Origin: Reddybacter sp041622675
Lineage (GTDB): Bacteria; Pseudomonadota; Gammaproteobacteria; Pseudomonadales; Porticoccaceae
Assembly (NCBI GenBank): GCA_041622675.1
Contig: JBFJYH010000002.1
Location: 50,134-114,133, forward strand
Direction: 5' to 3'
Length of the DNA stretch: 64,000 nt
Under the pieces are notes generated by a model. That model did not search any database, was not told where the DNA came from, and saw only the letters and a program-made list of their open reading frames with translations. Numbering within the stretch: position 1 is the first letter of the stretch; every line of letters begins with the position of its first letter. This document shows positions 44,633 through 54,482 of the stretch, one piece after another. Made by a program: the position numbers and the translations under genes.

Positions 44633-46456
44633 TTACTGCAGCAAGGCGAGTGCGTTTTGTGGTAGCGAGTTGGCCTGAGCCAAGATTGACACACCCGCCT
44701 GTTGCAGAATTTGCGCCCGGGTTAGCTGAGCCGTTTCGGAGGCAAAGTCAGCGTCACGAATCCGGCTACGCGACGCACTAAGGTTTTCACTGGCGGTTTG
44801 AATACTCGACACCACCGAGTCAAAGCGGTTTTGAATCGCACCCAACTGGGCGCGACTGCCGTTAACCGAAGTCAGAGCCGCATCTACCGAGGCAAGGGCT
44901 GCGTTGGCGCCGGCTACCGTAGAAATATCAGTTGCGGCAATCGTGGTGCCCGCTAAGGCCGCTGCAAACGTACCTGCCGACAAACCCGCATTACCAGGGG
45001 CGTTACCAGCGACGACTAAATCAGCTCCGGCAGAAGTTACAGCAACGATTCCGCGGTAGGTTTCAGAAGCGGCGGCAGCGCTGCCATCAACCACCAGGCC
45101 TTCGGTAGCATCCGAATCAGAACCCCCTTCAAGCAGTACGATATTACTACCATCCGCTTTAGTGATGGACAAAGTAGTGCCTGTTCCCGAAGCTGTGTAA
45201 CCGTCAAGGGCATTGATCAGCGCGCCAACTTCCGCCGCCGTAATGGTGCCATCTGCACCATCAGTAGTGAAATCCAAAGCTGTACCATCTATCGACAAAG
45301 TATATGTAGGTGCTACAGCGGTTACCGCTTGTGTACCGTTGGTTGTTGTTGCTGTATTAGCAAAGCCTGGGTCAGTAGTGGCGTACCCGGCTGCAGCCTC
45401 AGTGGTACTAAATTCAATACCATCGACGCGCTGTACGGTTAAGTTACCCGCAGTAATTGCCGCACTAATAGTTGCTGACGCGCCCAAATCAAGGCTATAC
45501 CCGTCGACTGTACCCGTGCCGTCGGCAGCAAAACCTGCGGTCACAAAGCCCGCCGCCAAATTAGCCGCGGAATCACTACCGTCGTTTGCATCATTAGGCG
45601 TAGACGTTATGACCAGCGAATCCGAGCCCCCATCTCCACTATTATCAAAGGTAATACTAAAGGTATTCGTGACATCGTCATCCGCACCAACCGTGAAGGC
45701 ACCTAAAGCAACGGATGATGTCACTGCTGTCACACCCGCGGTACCCACTACATTGGCAAAGGTGATAGCTGTCTGTGCATTGGTTGCTGTAGCTGAAACA
45801 TCAGCGCTTGTCGCACTAATCGCCGTTGCGATAGCCGCTGCATCTTGTGCTACGGCACCAACGTCAGTGCCATTGATGGTGAGATCACCCGCTGTTAACG
45901 CTCCTGTCAAAGCACCCCCTGTTTCCGTTACCGTAAGCGCCTGCCCAATGTCCGCAGTACGCGAACTGGCAATAGAGGAAATGGTTACGGTTTCGCCCGC
46001 GTTGGCTCCCACCTGAAACTGCTGAGCGGAGAAAGAACCATTGAGTAATTTAACACCGTTAAAGGCACTGGTTGAGGAAACCCGGTCGATTTCAGAGATA
46101 AGCTCTGACACCTCTGCCTGGAGAGCCACCCGGTCAGATGCGGAATTAGTGGCGTTGGCTGATTGTACCGACAACTCGCGAATACGTTGCAAGTTGTTAG
46201 TGATGGCGGCGAGGTCTCCCTCTGCAGTTTGTGCCAGAGAGATCGCATCGTTGGCGTTTCGAGCCGCCTGGTTGAGACCGCGAATCTGAGTCGTGAAGCG
46301 CTCTGAAATCGCCAGACCGGCCGCATCGTCCTTCGCACTGTTAATACGCAAACCAGAGGACAAGCGTTGCAAAGATGTACTCAAGGTATTCTGTGAGGTA
46401 TTGAGGTTTCTCTGAGCGGTGAGCGAGGGGATATTACTGTTGATAAACTGAGGCAT
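44633..46456 (-). CDS. fliC: Flagellin FliC
   Basis: A 607-residue flagellin, the only one in the window. The conserved D0/D1 ends are present: N-terminal LTAQRNLNTSQNTLSTSLQRLSSGLRINSAKDDAAGLAISERFTTQIRGL region and C-terminal ASENLSASRSRIRDADFASETAQLTRAQILQQAG region. About 340 residues between them form variable, surface-exposed domains rich in A, T, G, S and D, with few charged basic residues. ATG 46456 has AGGAGC upstream; a frame starting at 46477 is rejected. Transcription should be by FliA, and a strong terminator follows. Confidence 0.97.
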   Translation of the reverse strand: MPQFINSNIPSLTAQRNLNTSQNTLSTSLQRLSSGLRINSAKDDAAGLAISERFTTQIRGLNQAARNANDAISLAQTAEGDLAAITNNLQRIRELSVQSANATNSASDRVALQAEVSELISEIDRVSSTSAFNGVKLLNGSFSAQQFQVGANAGETVTISSIASSRTADIGQALTVTETGGALTGALTAGDLTINGTDVGAVAQDAAAIATAISATSADVSATATNAQTAITFANVVGTAGVTAVTSSVALGAFTVGADDDVTNTFSITFDNSGDGGSDSLVITSTPNDANDGSDSAANLAAGFVTAGFAADGTGTVDGYSLDLGASATISAAITAGNLTVQRVDGIEFSTTEAAAGYATTDPGFANTATTTNGTQAVTAVAPTYTLSIDGTALDFTTDGADGTITAAEVGALINALDGYTASGTGTTLSITKADGSNIVLLEGGSDSDATEGLVVDGSAAAASETYRGIVAVTSAGADLVVAGNAPGNAGLSAGTFAAALAGTTIAATDISTVAGANAALASVDAALTSVNGSRAQLGAIQNRFDSVVSSIQTASENLSASRSRIRDADFASETAQLTRAQILQQAGVSILAQANSLPQNALALLQ

Positions 46457-46794
46457 TTTTAGCTCCTGCGCAAACATTTGTCTGCTTGTCTTGTTGACTT
46501 ATCGATCTTGCCAAATACGGCGGCACCTTCCCGGTTAAACACTTGTTAGCACTTTGTGTAAATGGCTTGCTGCCAATACCATGAGTAAATGCTGCCTCCG
46601 CACTAGTTATCGACAGGAGCGGGAGAATCTTTAGGACTTTTTGGAGAAACGGAGTAAGACAATTTTTTTTGTGACGCAGTTCAAATTCAAGGGACGTTTG
46701 AGCCAGAAGAATTGGCCACCACGAGTGAAAAGGCCCCTGTAATAAGAAACTGGCGTTTTAATACAGCGGTAAACAGGGATTGAAGAAAATAAAT
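46457..46794. other. fliC leader and promoter region
   Basis: About 340 bases between flgL and fliC. It holds the sigma28 promoter at 46607-46633, implying a leader of about 140-150 bases before the fliC ATG. No clear flgL terminator is seen. Confidence 0.55.
46607..46633 (-). promoter_or_regulatory. Sigma28 (FliA) promoter of fliC
   Basis: The minus strand reads TAAAGATT, 11 bases, GTCGATAA: 7/8 matches to each half of the consensus TAAAGTTT-N11-GCCGATAA. It lies 150 bases before the fliC start. A second -10-like sequence (ATCGATAA) nearer the gene has no partner -35. Confidence 0.82.
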
Positions 46795-47997
46795 TTACAG
46801 AAAATCAAACAACGAGAGTCCCTGCACTTCAATAAAGACTTTTTGCGCGGCTTCCAATGAAGTCGACTGGGCGCCAAGCCTGCTAATGGCCTCAGCATAG
46901 TCGAGATCTTGCACTTGCGAGGCGGCCTCTTTCATACGCAACAGAAAGTTCTCATTAACCTCGGTCTGGGTGTCGAGGTTATTCAAGCGAGAACCAATAT
47001 TGGAGCGAATACGTGAAAAATTATCCATCGCCTGATCAAGATCATTCAAGCCTTTGCCCATCGCGTTGTGAAAGTGTGCCGTATCGGCAAGCTCGGTAGA
47101 GGGCGCTTCCAGGGCGGCAATAATATTGTTAAGGGTAGCAAAGACATCCTGGTTCACTGCGGGACTTACCGTGAAACTGTCCCCATTGGCAGGTGTACCA
47201 CTCAGGACAATAACCGCACCATTGAAACTGATTGACTCGCCGCTGACATAATTGCCCGAAGTCACCAGCGTCGTAGACGAATCTCGCACTTCATAAGTGA
47301 TGGGGTCAGTGGGGGAGAGTTGAATAAAATTGATCGCATAGGTGTCACTCACCAAGCTGCCGCTCTGGCTCAAGGATTCCACTATACCCGAACCGGTATT
47401 TGAACTCGCACCGTCCACACTCAACGTACCATTGCCATTTTTAATCAACTGAAAAACGTCGACGCCGGGGTCGTTGATGGGTATCTGCGACGAGGGGCCC
47501 ACTTGTACGCTCCGCTGACCCTGGTCGCCGTGATAAACCAAGCTGCCACCACTGATGCTAAAAGGCTGACTGTCTGTCTGAAAGCCGGCAAAAAGATAGT
47601 CGCCGCTGCCATTGCGCGTATTGGCCAAAGCCAGCAGCTCATCGCGCCGGGCGCGAATTTCAGTGGCAATACTTTGGCGAGTACTCTCCGACTGCGTGTC
47701 ATTATTGGCCTGAATCACCAGCTCACGCACCCGCTGTAACACATTTTGTGCCCCGGTCATCGCATTCTCTTCGAGGGCGAGGTCGGTGCGCACAACCAGC
47801 CCGTTGCGCAGATGCTGTTCGGCGGTGGCAATTTGTTCTTCGAGGTCGAGAATTTTCACCGCTCCAGAGGGGTCGTCGGAGGGAGTTTGTATGCGTTTGC
47901 CACTGGAAATTTCTGCCTGGGTACGCAACAGAGCCTCCTGCTGACTGAGAATGGCGTTGATACCTTGACGGAAAATTTGTGCGCTAGAAATTGTCAT
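46795..47997 (-). CDS. flgL: Hook-filament junction protein FlgL (HAP3)
   Basis: A 400-residue flagellin-like protein. The N terminus (SSAQIFRQGINAILSQQEALLRTQAEISSGKRIQTPSDDPSGAVKILDLE region) and C-terminal helix (AQSTSLEAAQKVFIEVQGLSLFDFL) match FlgL, which joins the hook to the filament. It lies 18 bases after flgK. Confidence 0.95.
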   Translation of the reverse strand: MTISSAQIFRQGINAILSQQEALLRTQAEISSGKRIQTPSDDPSGAVKILDLEEQIATAEQHLRNGLVVRTDLALEENAMTGAQNVLQRVRELVIQANNDTQSESTRQSIATEIRARRDELLALANTRNGSGDYLFAGFQTDSQPFSISGGSLVYHGDQGQRSVQVGPSSQIPINDPGVDVFQLIKNGNGTLSVDGASSNTGSGIVESLSQSGSLVSDTYAINFIQLSPTDPITYEVRDSSTTLVTSGNYVSGESISFNGAVIVLSGTPANGDSFTVSPAVNQDVFATLNNIIAALEAPSTELADTAHFHNAMGKGLNDLDQAMDNFSRIRSNIGSRLNNLDTQTEVNENFLLRMKEAASQVQDLDYAEAISRLGAQSTSLEAAQKVFIEVQGLSLFDFL

Positions 47998-48015
47998 AGT
48001 TTACTCACTGCGGGC

Positions 48016-49947
48016 TTAACGCCGCGTAGCCCCGAGAAGGGTTTGAAACAATGTATCGGCAATCGCCACTAGGTGAGCCGCAGCTTGATAGGCTTGTTGC
48101 AGCCGCACCAGTTCCGCCGCCTCCTGTTCGAGATTAACACCCGACACCCCCTCACGAGCGGCAACGGCGTTATTCATTAAACTGTCTTCGGCCTGCAAGT
48201 TGGCCTGAGCTTGACGCGTCGCGACACCGACCCCGCCGATCATGCCACTGTAGGCCTCGCCAAAAGTTGCCGTACCGCCATCGACCAAATTCTGGCTTTG
48301 CATTGCCCCCATCAACAGTGCATTGCGGTTGTCGCCAGGAGCCCCTGAGCCAGCCGACAAGGTAAACACATCACCATTATCGGGAATACCACCAAGGGTA
48401 AAACTCAAGTCGCCGGAGCCCACCAAGGTAAAGGTTTTACCACTGCTTTCGGTGGCGGGGTCAAAGGCGAGGCTGCCACCCGGACCACCAACCACATCAA
48501 ACCCCGGGATACCTACACCCAGAGCATCGGGGTTGAAGCTAAGGCTGATATCTCCGGCTAGAGGCAGCCCCCCTGTCGAGCTGGCGCTGAGGGCACTTAT
48601 AGTCCCCGAGCCACTATTGTTGACAGCCTGGGAGGAAACCACCGGGGCCGCAGCAGCAAATTGTTCAGGTGCCGATAACTGAAGGTTAAATTGACCAGCG
48701 GCTCCGTACACCGGACGCAGTAAAAAGCTATCCCCTGCCGCCGGCGTACCACCGACACTCACGCTCAGACCATCGACAGCAAAGTTGCCCGCAGGGTCGC
48801 TGAAGAATGTGCCGTCGGCAGTTCGCGTTAAGCCCCATTGGGCTCCGTCGTACACCAACAGGTAGTCAGAGGCTTCGAGATCGGAGGCGTTGTCGATCGC
48901 CAAATTGACCGTCGCCACTGGCGCTGTTGTACTGTTGTTAGCCGAGGTGATAACAGTGGGCGACAGAGGGCTAAAAAAATCACCGCCAAGCTGACCATTT
49001 AAATCCATGCCTAAATGGTGCTGCGCATTGAAGAGGTCAGTCATGGCAACAGCGACGCGACCCAGTTCAGACATTGCCGGGTCGAGCACCCGCGAGCGAA
49101 AATCAAGCACCCCTTGTAATTCGCCACCGCTGATTTGTTGAGAAATAATTTGCGTAGCCCCACCCGGTAGCGAGACGCCGACTTCAAAACGGTTGGGATA
49201 GACTGCGTTGTTCACAACCTGTAGCTGCTGGGCTTCACCACCCACCACTAATGACTGACCTTTGCCGACAAAAACATTGACCGCACCGTCGGTCTGTTCA
49301 AGGGTAATAATGCCGACCTTACTCGACAATTCCAACAATAGAGCGTCGCGCTGGTCAAGTAAATCATTGGGCTCGCCACCACTCCCTAGGGCAAACGTGA
49401 TATCAGCATTAAGCTCAGCAATATTCGTCGCCAGCTCATTGATCTCACTCACCGACGAGCTAATTCGATTATTAGTATCGCGCTCAAAGCCCTGCATGTT
49501 TTCATTGAGCTGGGTAAATCGATCGGTGAGGATTTTCGCATCGGACAACAAGACTTGCCGAGCGGAAATACTCCCCGGGTCATTGGCAACACCCTGTACG
49601 GCGTTAAAAAAACCGTCAAGGGCCGAGGCAAGGCCGTTGTCACTATCTCCCACTAAACGATCAAGCCCTGTGGCCAGCGACTCAAATGTGCTGGCCATGC
49701 CAAGCTTGCTACCCCGATTGCGCAGCTCATCGACGACAAAGCTGTCATAGGCGCGACGTACGGTGCCAATTTCAACCCCCCTGCCTAAAAAAGAGTCTCC
49801 GATCCGCAGGGAGGAGCGCGTCGTGAAATCGGCGACCTGGCGGCTATAGCCCTCGGTATTCACATTCGCAATATTATGCCCCGTGGTCTTCAAAGCCTGT
49901 TGAATGGCCCCGAGGCCCGATGACGCGATACCTAATAAGTCGGCCAT
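48016..49947 (-). CDS. flgK: Hook-filament junction protein FlgK (HAP1)
   Basis: A 643-residue protein with the rod/hook-type N terminus (LGIASSGLGAIQQALKTTGHNIANVNTEGYSRQ region) and C-terminal helices (VSGVNLEQEAAELVRLQQAYQAAAHLVAIADTLFQTLL). The middle is a variable outward-facing domain, which makes it longer than the ~550-residue enterobacterial form. ATG 49947 has GGAGC upstream; the frame from 49968 is rejected. Confidence 0.96.
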   Translation of the reverse strand: MADLLGIASSGLGAIQQALKTTGHNIANVNTEGYSRQVADFTTRSSLRIGDSFLGRGVEIGTVRRAYDSFVVDELRNRGSKLGMASTFESLATGLDRLVGDSDNGLASALDGFFNAVQGVANDPGSISARQVLLSDAKILTDRFTQLNENMQGFERDTNNRISSSVSEINELATNIAELNADITFALGSGGEPNDLLDQRDALLLELSSKVGIITLEQTDGAVNVFVGKGQSLVVGGEAQQLQVVNNAVYPNRFEVGVSLPGGATQIISQQISGGELQGVLDFRSRVLDPAMSELGRVAVAMTDLFNAQHHLGMDLNGQLGGDFFSPLSPTVITSANNSTTAPVATVNLAIDNASDLEASDYLLVYDGAQWGLTRTADGTFFSDPAGNFAVDGLSVSVGGTPAAGDSFLLRPVYGAAGQFNLQLSAPEQFAAAAPVVSSQAVNNSGSGTISALSASSTGGLPLAGDISLSFNPDALGVGIPGFDVVGGPGGSLAFDPATESSGKTFTLVGSGDLSFTLGGIPDNGDVFTLSAGSGAPGDNRNALLMGAMQSQNLVDGGTATFGEAYSGMIGGVGVATRQAQANLQAEDSLMNNAVAAREGVSGVNLEQEAAELVRLQQAYQAAAHLVAIADTLFQTLLGATRR

Positions 49948-49951
49948 AAGT

Positions 49952-50965
49952 TTAGCTCCTGTCTCCACGGCTTATTAAACCCTTCGCCAATAGACTGTCG
50001 TCATCGCGATCGAGCCGCTGCTTCACCGCGAGAATTTTTTCAGCATAAGCAGGATCCGTGGCGTAACCGTTTTGCTGTAGGGCTTCGACATAACCTTTGT
50101 CATCACTTGCTTCGAGGGCCTCGGTATAACGTGGCTGCTCATGAATAAACCGGACATAATCATCGAAAGACTGCTGGAAGGACGTATAGGCGCGAAAATC
50201 AGCGCGCTCACGCAGAGCTACCCCATCTCGGTATTCGAGGGTTGCGGTGCTAGCTTTATCGCCCTCCCAGCTGGTATTCGCTTTAATACCAAAGAGATTA
50301 AAACTGCTGCCGCCATCGTTGCGCGGCATCACTTTCTGCCCCCAACCGGTTTCCAGGGCCGCCTGGGCGATCAGCAAGTTTTCACTCACCCCGAGCTTTT
50401 CAGCGGCGCTATGGGCGTAGGGCCGCAACGCTTCGGCAAAGGCTTCGGGACTATCGGGCGCCCATCGATCAGCCCTTGCAGAACGAGCTTGCACCCCATT
50501 GGAATGATTAAGCAGCCTTGAATTAACACGCGCAGGATCGATAGCCTGAGGACGATTGACCGACGTCAGGGCACTAAAGGGCGAGCGCTCAGGCATGGTC
50601 AAAGGCGCCAGTTGCCCCGAAACATGAGCCTCAGGCGCACCACCTTGCATGCCACTCATTTGGCGCTCAATAACCTCTGCTAGACCCATGCCTTTGCCAT
50701 TGGCAATATTGAGAGAAATTTGCTGATCGAACATGCCTTCGTAAAAATCAGATGTCTCACTGTCAAACAGGCCTCCTTCGGGCACGGTGTCGCGCATGGC
50801 CTTGAGCATCATTTGCACAAAGACAGATTCAAACTGCTTGGCGGCACCTGATAGCGCCTCGCTATCACCACTGCGCGCCTGAGCGCGCATTTGCTGAAAC
50901 CCGTCAAAACTGTGGTAAACCTGCTGCGCGGCGACTGATGAACTGGCAAGCGTTTGTATGGCCAT
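49952..50965 (-). CDS. flgJ: Rod assembly protein and peptidoglycan hydrolase FlgJ
   Basis: A 337-residue two-domain FlgJ. The N-terminal rod-cap domain (AAKQFESVFVQMMLKAMRDTVPEGGLFDSETSDFYEGMFDQQ region) is followed by a linker and a glucosaminidase domain with the catalytic glutamate E205 in QAALETGWG. It opens the peptidoglycan layer for the rod. It lies between flgI and flgK. Confidence 0.96.
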   Translation of the reverse strand: MAIQTLASSSVAAQQVYHSFDGFQQMRAQARSGDSEALSGAAKQFESVFVQMMLKAMRDTVPEGGLFDSETSDFYEGMFDQQISLNIANGKGMGLAEVIERQMSGMQGGAPEAHVSGQLAPLTMPERSPFSALTSVNRPQAIDPARVNSRLLNHSNGVQARSARADRWAPDSPEAFAEALRPYAHSAAEKLGVSENLLIAQAALETGWGQKVMPRNDGGSSFNLFGIKANTSWEGDKASTATLEYRDGVALRERADFRAYTSFQQSFDDYVRFIHEQPRYTEALEASDDKGYVEALQQNGYATDPAYAEKILAVKQRLDRDDDSLLAKGLISRGDRS

Positions 50966-50974
50966 GATTTACCC

Positions 50975-52126
50975 CTAGATCACAATCAAGTCGGCGCGCA
51001 GGGCACCCGCCTGCTTGAGGGCTTCAAGAATCGACACCATATCACCGGGGGCCGCACCCACATTGTTGACGGCTCTGACCAGATCTTGCAGTGAAACGCC
51101 AGAACTAAGAACAAACATGGGGTTGTTCTCCTGAGTAATGGCCACCCCGGAATTCGGCGTCACCACAGTGCCGCCACGGCGGGCAAACGCTTCTGGCTGA
51201 CTGACATCATAGGACTCTGACACCGAGACAGTGAGACTACCGTGAGCCACAGCAACGGGGGTTACACGCACATGGCTACCGATCACTATGGTGCCAGTGC
51301 GAGCATTGACGATGACCCGCGCTGCGGCTTCGCCAGGCTCTACTTCGATACTCTGCAACATAGCCAAGAAAGCCACCTTCTGACTTTGGTTCACCGGTGC
51401 TTGTACTTGAACCGATGAACTATCGACCGGCAGCGCACTGCCGGCACCAACGACGGCATTAATTTTCTCTGCGACGCGCATCGCCGTGGTGAAATCGGGC
51501 GTCTTTAAATTAAGCACAATCGGTCCCGCCTGAGAAAAGGGTGTCGGTACCTCCCGCTCGACCGTCGCGCCATTGGGGATGCGCCCAACACTGGGTATAT
51601 TGACGGTGACACTGGTGCCATCACCCCCTTCAGCACCAAAGCCCCCAACCACCATATTGCCCTGTGCAATGGCATAAGTCTGACCATCGGCACCTTTCAA
51701 GGGGGCCATTAACAAACTGCCTCCACGCAAGCTTTTAGCATTGGCGATGGAGGACACAGTGACATCAATCGTCTGCCCCGGCTTGGCAAAAGGAGGCAAT
51801 TCAGCATGTATCATCACGGCCGCAACATTCTTCAGTGAGGGGTTAACACCTGGTGGTACCACGACCCCAAACTTAGACAGCATGCTTTTTAAGCTCTGCA
51901 CGGTAAAGGGTGCTGAATTGGTCGAATCACCGCTGCCATCGAGACCAATGACCAGACCGTAACCCACGAGGTGGTTGGAGCGCACACCGGCAATGGCGGT
52001 GATGTCTTTAATGCGGTCTGCCGCAACAGGCGGTATTGCACAGAGCGCAAGCACAGCGATAAAAAAGATCGTGCCCAGCCGCTGAACGCTTCGCGTCAAT
52101 TCAATTCGCTGCAACTTAATCATCAT
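50975..52126 (-). CDS. flgI: Flagellar P-ring protein FlgI
   Basis: A 383-residue periplasmic protein forming the P ring around the rod. A signal peptide (LGTIFFIAVLALCAIPPVAA) is followed by the strongly conserved RIKDITAIAGVRSNHLVGYGLVIGLDGSGDS. ATG 52126 (or the adjacent ATG 52123) has AGGAGAAA upstream; the longer frame from 52171 would misplace the signal peptide. Confidence 0.96.
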   Translation of the reverse strand: MMIKLQRIELTRSVQRLGTIFFIAVLALCAIPPVAADRIKDITAIAGVRSNHLVGYGLVIGLDGSGDSTNSAPFTVQSLKSMLSKFGVVVPPGVNPSLKNVAAVMIHAELPPFAKPGQTIDVTVSSIANAKSLRGGSLLMAPLKGADGQTYAIAQGNMVVGGFGAEGGDGTSVTVNIPSVGRIPNGATVEREVPTPFSQAGPIVLNLKTPDFTTAMRVAEKINAVVGAGSALPVDSSSVQVQAPVNQSQKVAFLAMLQSIEVEPGEAAARVIVNARTGTIVIGSHVRVTPVAVAHGSLTVSVSESYDVSQPEAFARRGGTVVTPNSGVAITQENNPMFVLSSGVSLQDLVRAVNNVGAAPGDMVSILEALKQAGALRADLIVI

Positions 52127-52181
52127 TTTCTCCTGTTCACCAAACCGACGGCGAAAACGTATCGTCGGCAATAGGGCTCAC

Positions 52182-52862
52182 TCAAAAGGGCCAAATAGGA
52201 CCCATAAAGAAACGAACCATCCAGCCCGTGACATTCGATTCATTGAGGGCACCTGTGCCCCCATAAGAAATTTTGGCATTGGCAACGTGAGTGGACAGCA
52301 CGGTATTGTCTGAACTGACATCGGAAGGTCGAACGATACCCTTGATGCGAATAAACTCACCGCCCTGGTTGATTTGTATCCACTTCTCACCCTGCACCAC
52401 CAGATTCCGATTGGGTAGTACCTGAGCGACGGTAACAGCAATACTACCGCTGAGGCGGTTGCTTTGATTACTCTTACCCTCACCTTCAAACTCCGAACTT
52501 GAGTCCACACCAAGGCCTAGATCATCCAGAACCTCCCCAAACACTGTCGGTGCCGCCATCGAGGCCTTACTATCTTTATCGATTTCTGTTTTGCTCGTTT
52601 TTGCGGCGTCAGTTTGTTCCACAAGCAGAACTTGAATAATGTCGCCAACCCGGCTGGCGCGTTGATCTTCAAATAACACCATCTCGTACCCGGCTTGATA
52701 CAGGCTCCCGGTATTGCGCGCTGGGGGCACCATGGCTATAGGTGCAACGCTCTCATAACCGGGCTCGCTCTGCTGCGGCACGACCGTACATGCGTTAAGC
52801 CCGGTTATTGCAACCAACACAACCAAGGGTTTTAGCAACTTGAGAAATCGTGTTTTCATCAT
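52182..52862 (-). CDS. flgH: Flagellar L-ring lipoprotein FlgH
   Basis: A 226-residue outer-membrane lipoprotein with lipobox LNAC (cysteine 25). Family motifs include SLYQAGYEMVLFEDQRASRVGDIIQVLL and RNLVVQGEKWIQINQGGEFIRIKGIVRP. It forms the L ring in which the rod turns. Two adjacent ATG codons can start it. Confidence 0.96.
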   Translation of the reverse strand: MMKTRFLKLLKPLVVLVAITGLNACTVVPQQSEPGYESVAPIAMVPPARNTGSLYQAGYEMVLFEDQRASRVGDIIQVLLVEQTDAAKTSKTEIDKDSKASMAAPTVFGEVLDDLGLGVDSSSEFEGEGKSNQSNRLSGSIAVTVAQVLPNRNLVVQGEKWIQINQGGEFIRIKGIVRPSDVSSDNTVLSTHVANAKISYGGTGALNESNVTGWMVRFFMGPIWPF

Positions 52863-52888
52863 TCAATTCCAGCCCGCACCAAGCGGCG

Positions 52889-53674
52889 TTAGAGGTTGTT
52901 GCTGATGTACTGCAACATTTGGTCGGTAGTAGAAATCGCCTTGGAATTCATCTCGTAGGCACGCTGCGTTTCAATCATCGACACCAGCTCCTCCACCACA
53001 TTGACATTCGAGCTCTCGACGTACCCCTGCATAATTGAGCCCAAGCCATTGAGTCCCGGATTGCCAGTTTGCGGATTGCCGCTGGAGCCAGATTCTAAAT
53101 AAAGGTTCTTGCCGATGGCCTGCAGGCCCGCGGGGTTAACGAAATCTGCCAGTTGTAACGTGCCAACCTGAGAGGGAGTTGTATCACCCGGCGCCAACAC
53201 AGAAACGATACCGTCGGTGCCAATAGTGATGGTTTGGGCATCTTGGGGAATAGTGATCGAAGGCTCGACGGGATACCCGTTGGAGGTAACCAACTGTCCA
53301 TCGGAGTCGAGGGCCATTGAGCCATCACGGGTATAAGAGATTGTGCCATCGGGCATCAGCACCTGAATAAAGCCCTTGCCTTCAATTGCTACATCAAGAG
53401 CATTTTCTGTGGTCTCAAGATTGCCCTGGGTGAAGAGTTTTTCAGTAGCGACCACTCGCACCCCCGTCCCCTGCAACAACCCTGAGGGCGACTCCGTATC
53501 CTGAGAGGTCTGAGCACCCACCTGGCGCAAGTTTTGATAAAGTAAGTCTTCAAACACTGCCCGACCGCGCTTGTAACCTGCCGTACTGACATTGGCAAGG
53601 TTGTTGGAAATAGTCGCCATACGGGTTTGCTGCGCGTCCAATCCGGTCTTTGCTATCCACAGTGATTCTTGCAT
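52889..53674 (-). CDS. flgG: Flagellar distal rod protein FlgG
   Basis: A 261-residue rod protein of normal length with the N-terminal LWIAKTGLDAQQTRMATISNNLANVSTAGYKR region and C-terminal VEELVSMIETQRAYEMNSKAISTTDQMLQ region typical of FlgG. It forms the distal rod through the P and L rings. Confidence 0.97.
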   Translation of the reverse strand: MQESLWIAKTGLDAQQTRMATISNNLANVSTAGYKRGRAVFEDLLYQNLRQVGAQTSQDTESPSGLLQGTGVRVVATEKLFTQGNLETTENALDVAIEGKGFIQVLMPDGTISYTRDGSMALDSDGQLVTSNGYPVEPSITIPQDAQTITIGTDGIVSVLAPGDTTPSQVGTLQLADFVNPAGLQAIGKNLYLESGSSGNPQTGNPGLNGLGSIMQGYVESSNVNVVEELVSMIETQRAYEMNSKAISTTDQMLQYISNNL

Positions 53675-53725
53675 TTTCTTTCCCCAATTACCTATTTATT
53701 GAACCGTCAATCGACTGGCAAACCA

Positions 53726-54460
53726 TCAATTCATTTTCATCAATGCCGCCGAAGCACGATCGTTATCGGCGGCGGTTTTCATCATTTTGATCTGAGTTTC
53801 ATAACTTCGCTGCAGCTCTATCATCTTTACCATGGTAGAAATGGTGTTGACGTTACTGGCCTCCAGTGCCCCCGATATCAATGAAACATTGGCGTCCTCT
53901 TGAGCGCCAGCACCATCTCTGAGGCGCAGCAGGCCATCTTCGCCCTTATAGAGTTTGTCAGCATCGAGACTAACTAGTTTGATGCGCCCCACTACAGCAA
54001 CAGTGTCGGGACCCTGCCCGAGAGGCTGAATGGAGATAGTGCCATCGGCAGCAATTTCCATCTTCGCATGGGGGGGAATCGCTAACGGGCCGCCATCACC
54101 GACAATCGCCTGACCTGCACCATTGGTAAGTTGCCCGAGAGCATCCAGACGCAGATCACCACGACGGGTATAGGCTTCACCACCCTCCGCCACCACGGCT
54201 ATCCAGCCCTCACCACTCACCGCAACATCGAGATCACTACCAGTGTTTTGCAGAGCACCAAAACTCGTATCGACACCGGTGCGCTCGAACAGTGGCAAAT
54301 CACCACCATTAACAGCACCGGGCACAACCAGTGACTTAAACATCGACAGGTCGGCACGAAAGCCCGTGGTGCTAGCATTGGCTAGGTTGTGGGTGACATC
54401 AGCCATGCCGCGCATAATTTGGCTGGCGCTAACCATTGATGTGTAGAGATAATTACCCAT
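53726..54460 (-). CDS. flgF: Flagellar proximal rod protein FlgF
   Basis: A 244-residue rod protein. It begins LYTSMVSASQIMRGMADVTHNLANASTTGFRAD and ends with VSTMVKMIELQRSYETQIKMM-like helices. It lies between flgE and flgG in the standard flgBCDEFGHIJKL order. Confidence 0.95.
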   Translation of the reverse strand: MGNYLYTSMVSASQIMRGMADVTHNLANASTTGFRADLSMFKSLVVPGAVNGGDLPLFERTGVDTSFGALQNTGSDLDVAVSGEGWIAVVAEGGEAYTRRGDLRLDALGQLTNGAGQAIVGDGGPLAIPPHAKMEIAADGTISIQPLGQGPDTVAVVGRIKLVSLDADKLYKGEDGLLRLRDGAGAQEDANVSLISGALEASNVNTISTMVKMIELQRSYETQIKMMKTAADNDRASAALMKMN

Positions 54461-54482
54461 AATTATTTGGCCTTTTCAGCGC

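Noticed and set aside
45213..46016. A 267-codon open frame opposite fliC
   Set aside because: It mirrors the alanine/threonine-rich variable part of flagellin on the other strand, consists of low-complexity V, A, P and S, and has no family features.
46498..46520. Second sigma28-like -10 (ATCGATAA) nearer fliC
   Set aside because: No -35 element occurs at the proper distance; the site at 46607-46633 is much better.
53760..53790. GCCGATAA on the minus strand before flgG
   Set aside because: The -10 matches exactly but the -35 region matches only half the consensus and it lies inside flgF coding sequence.
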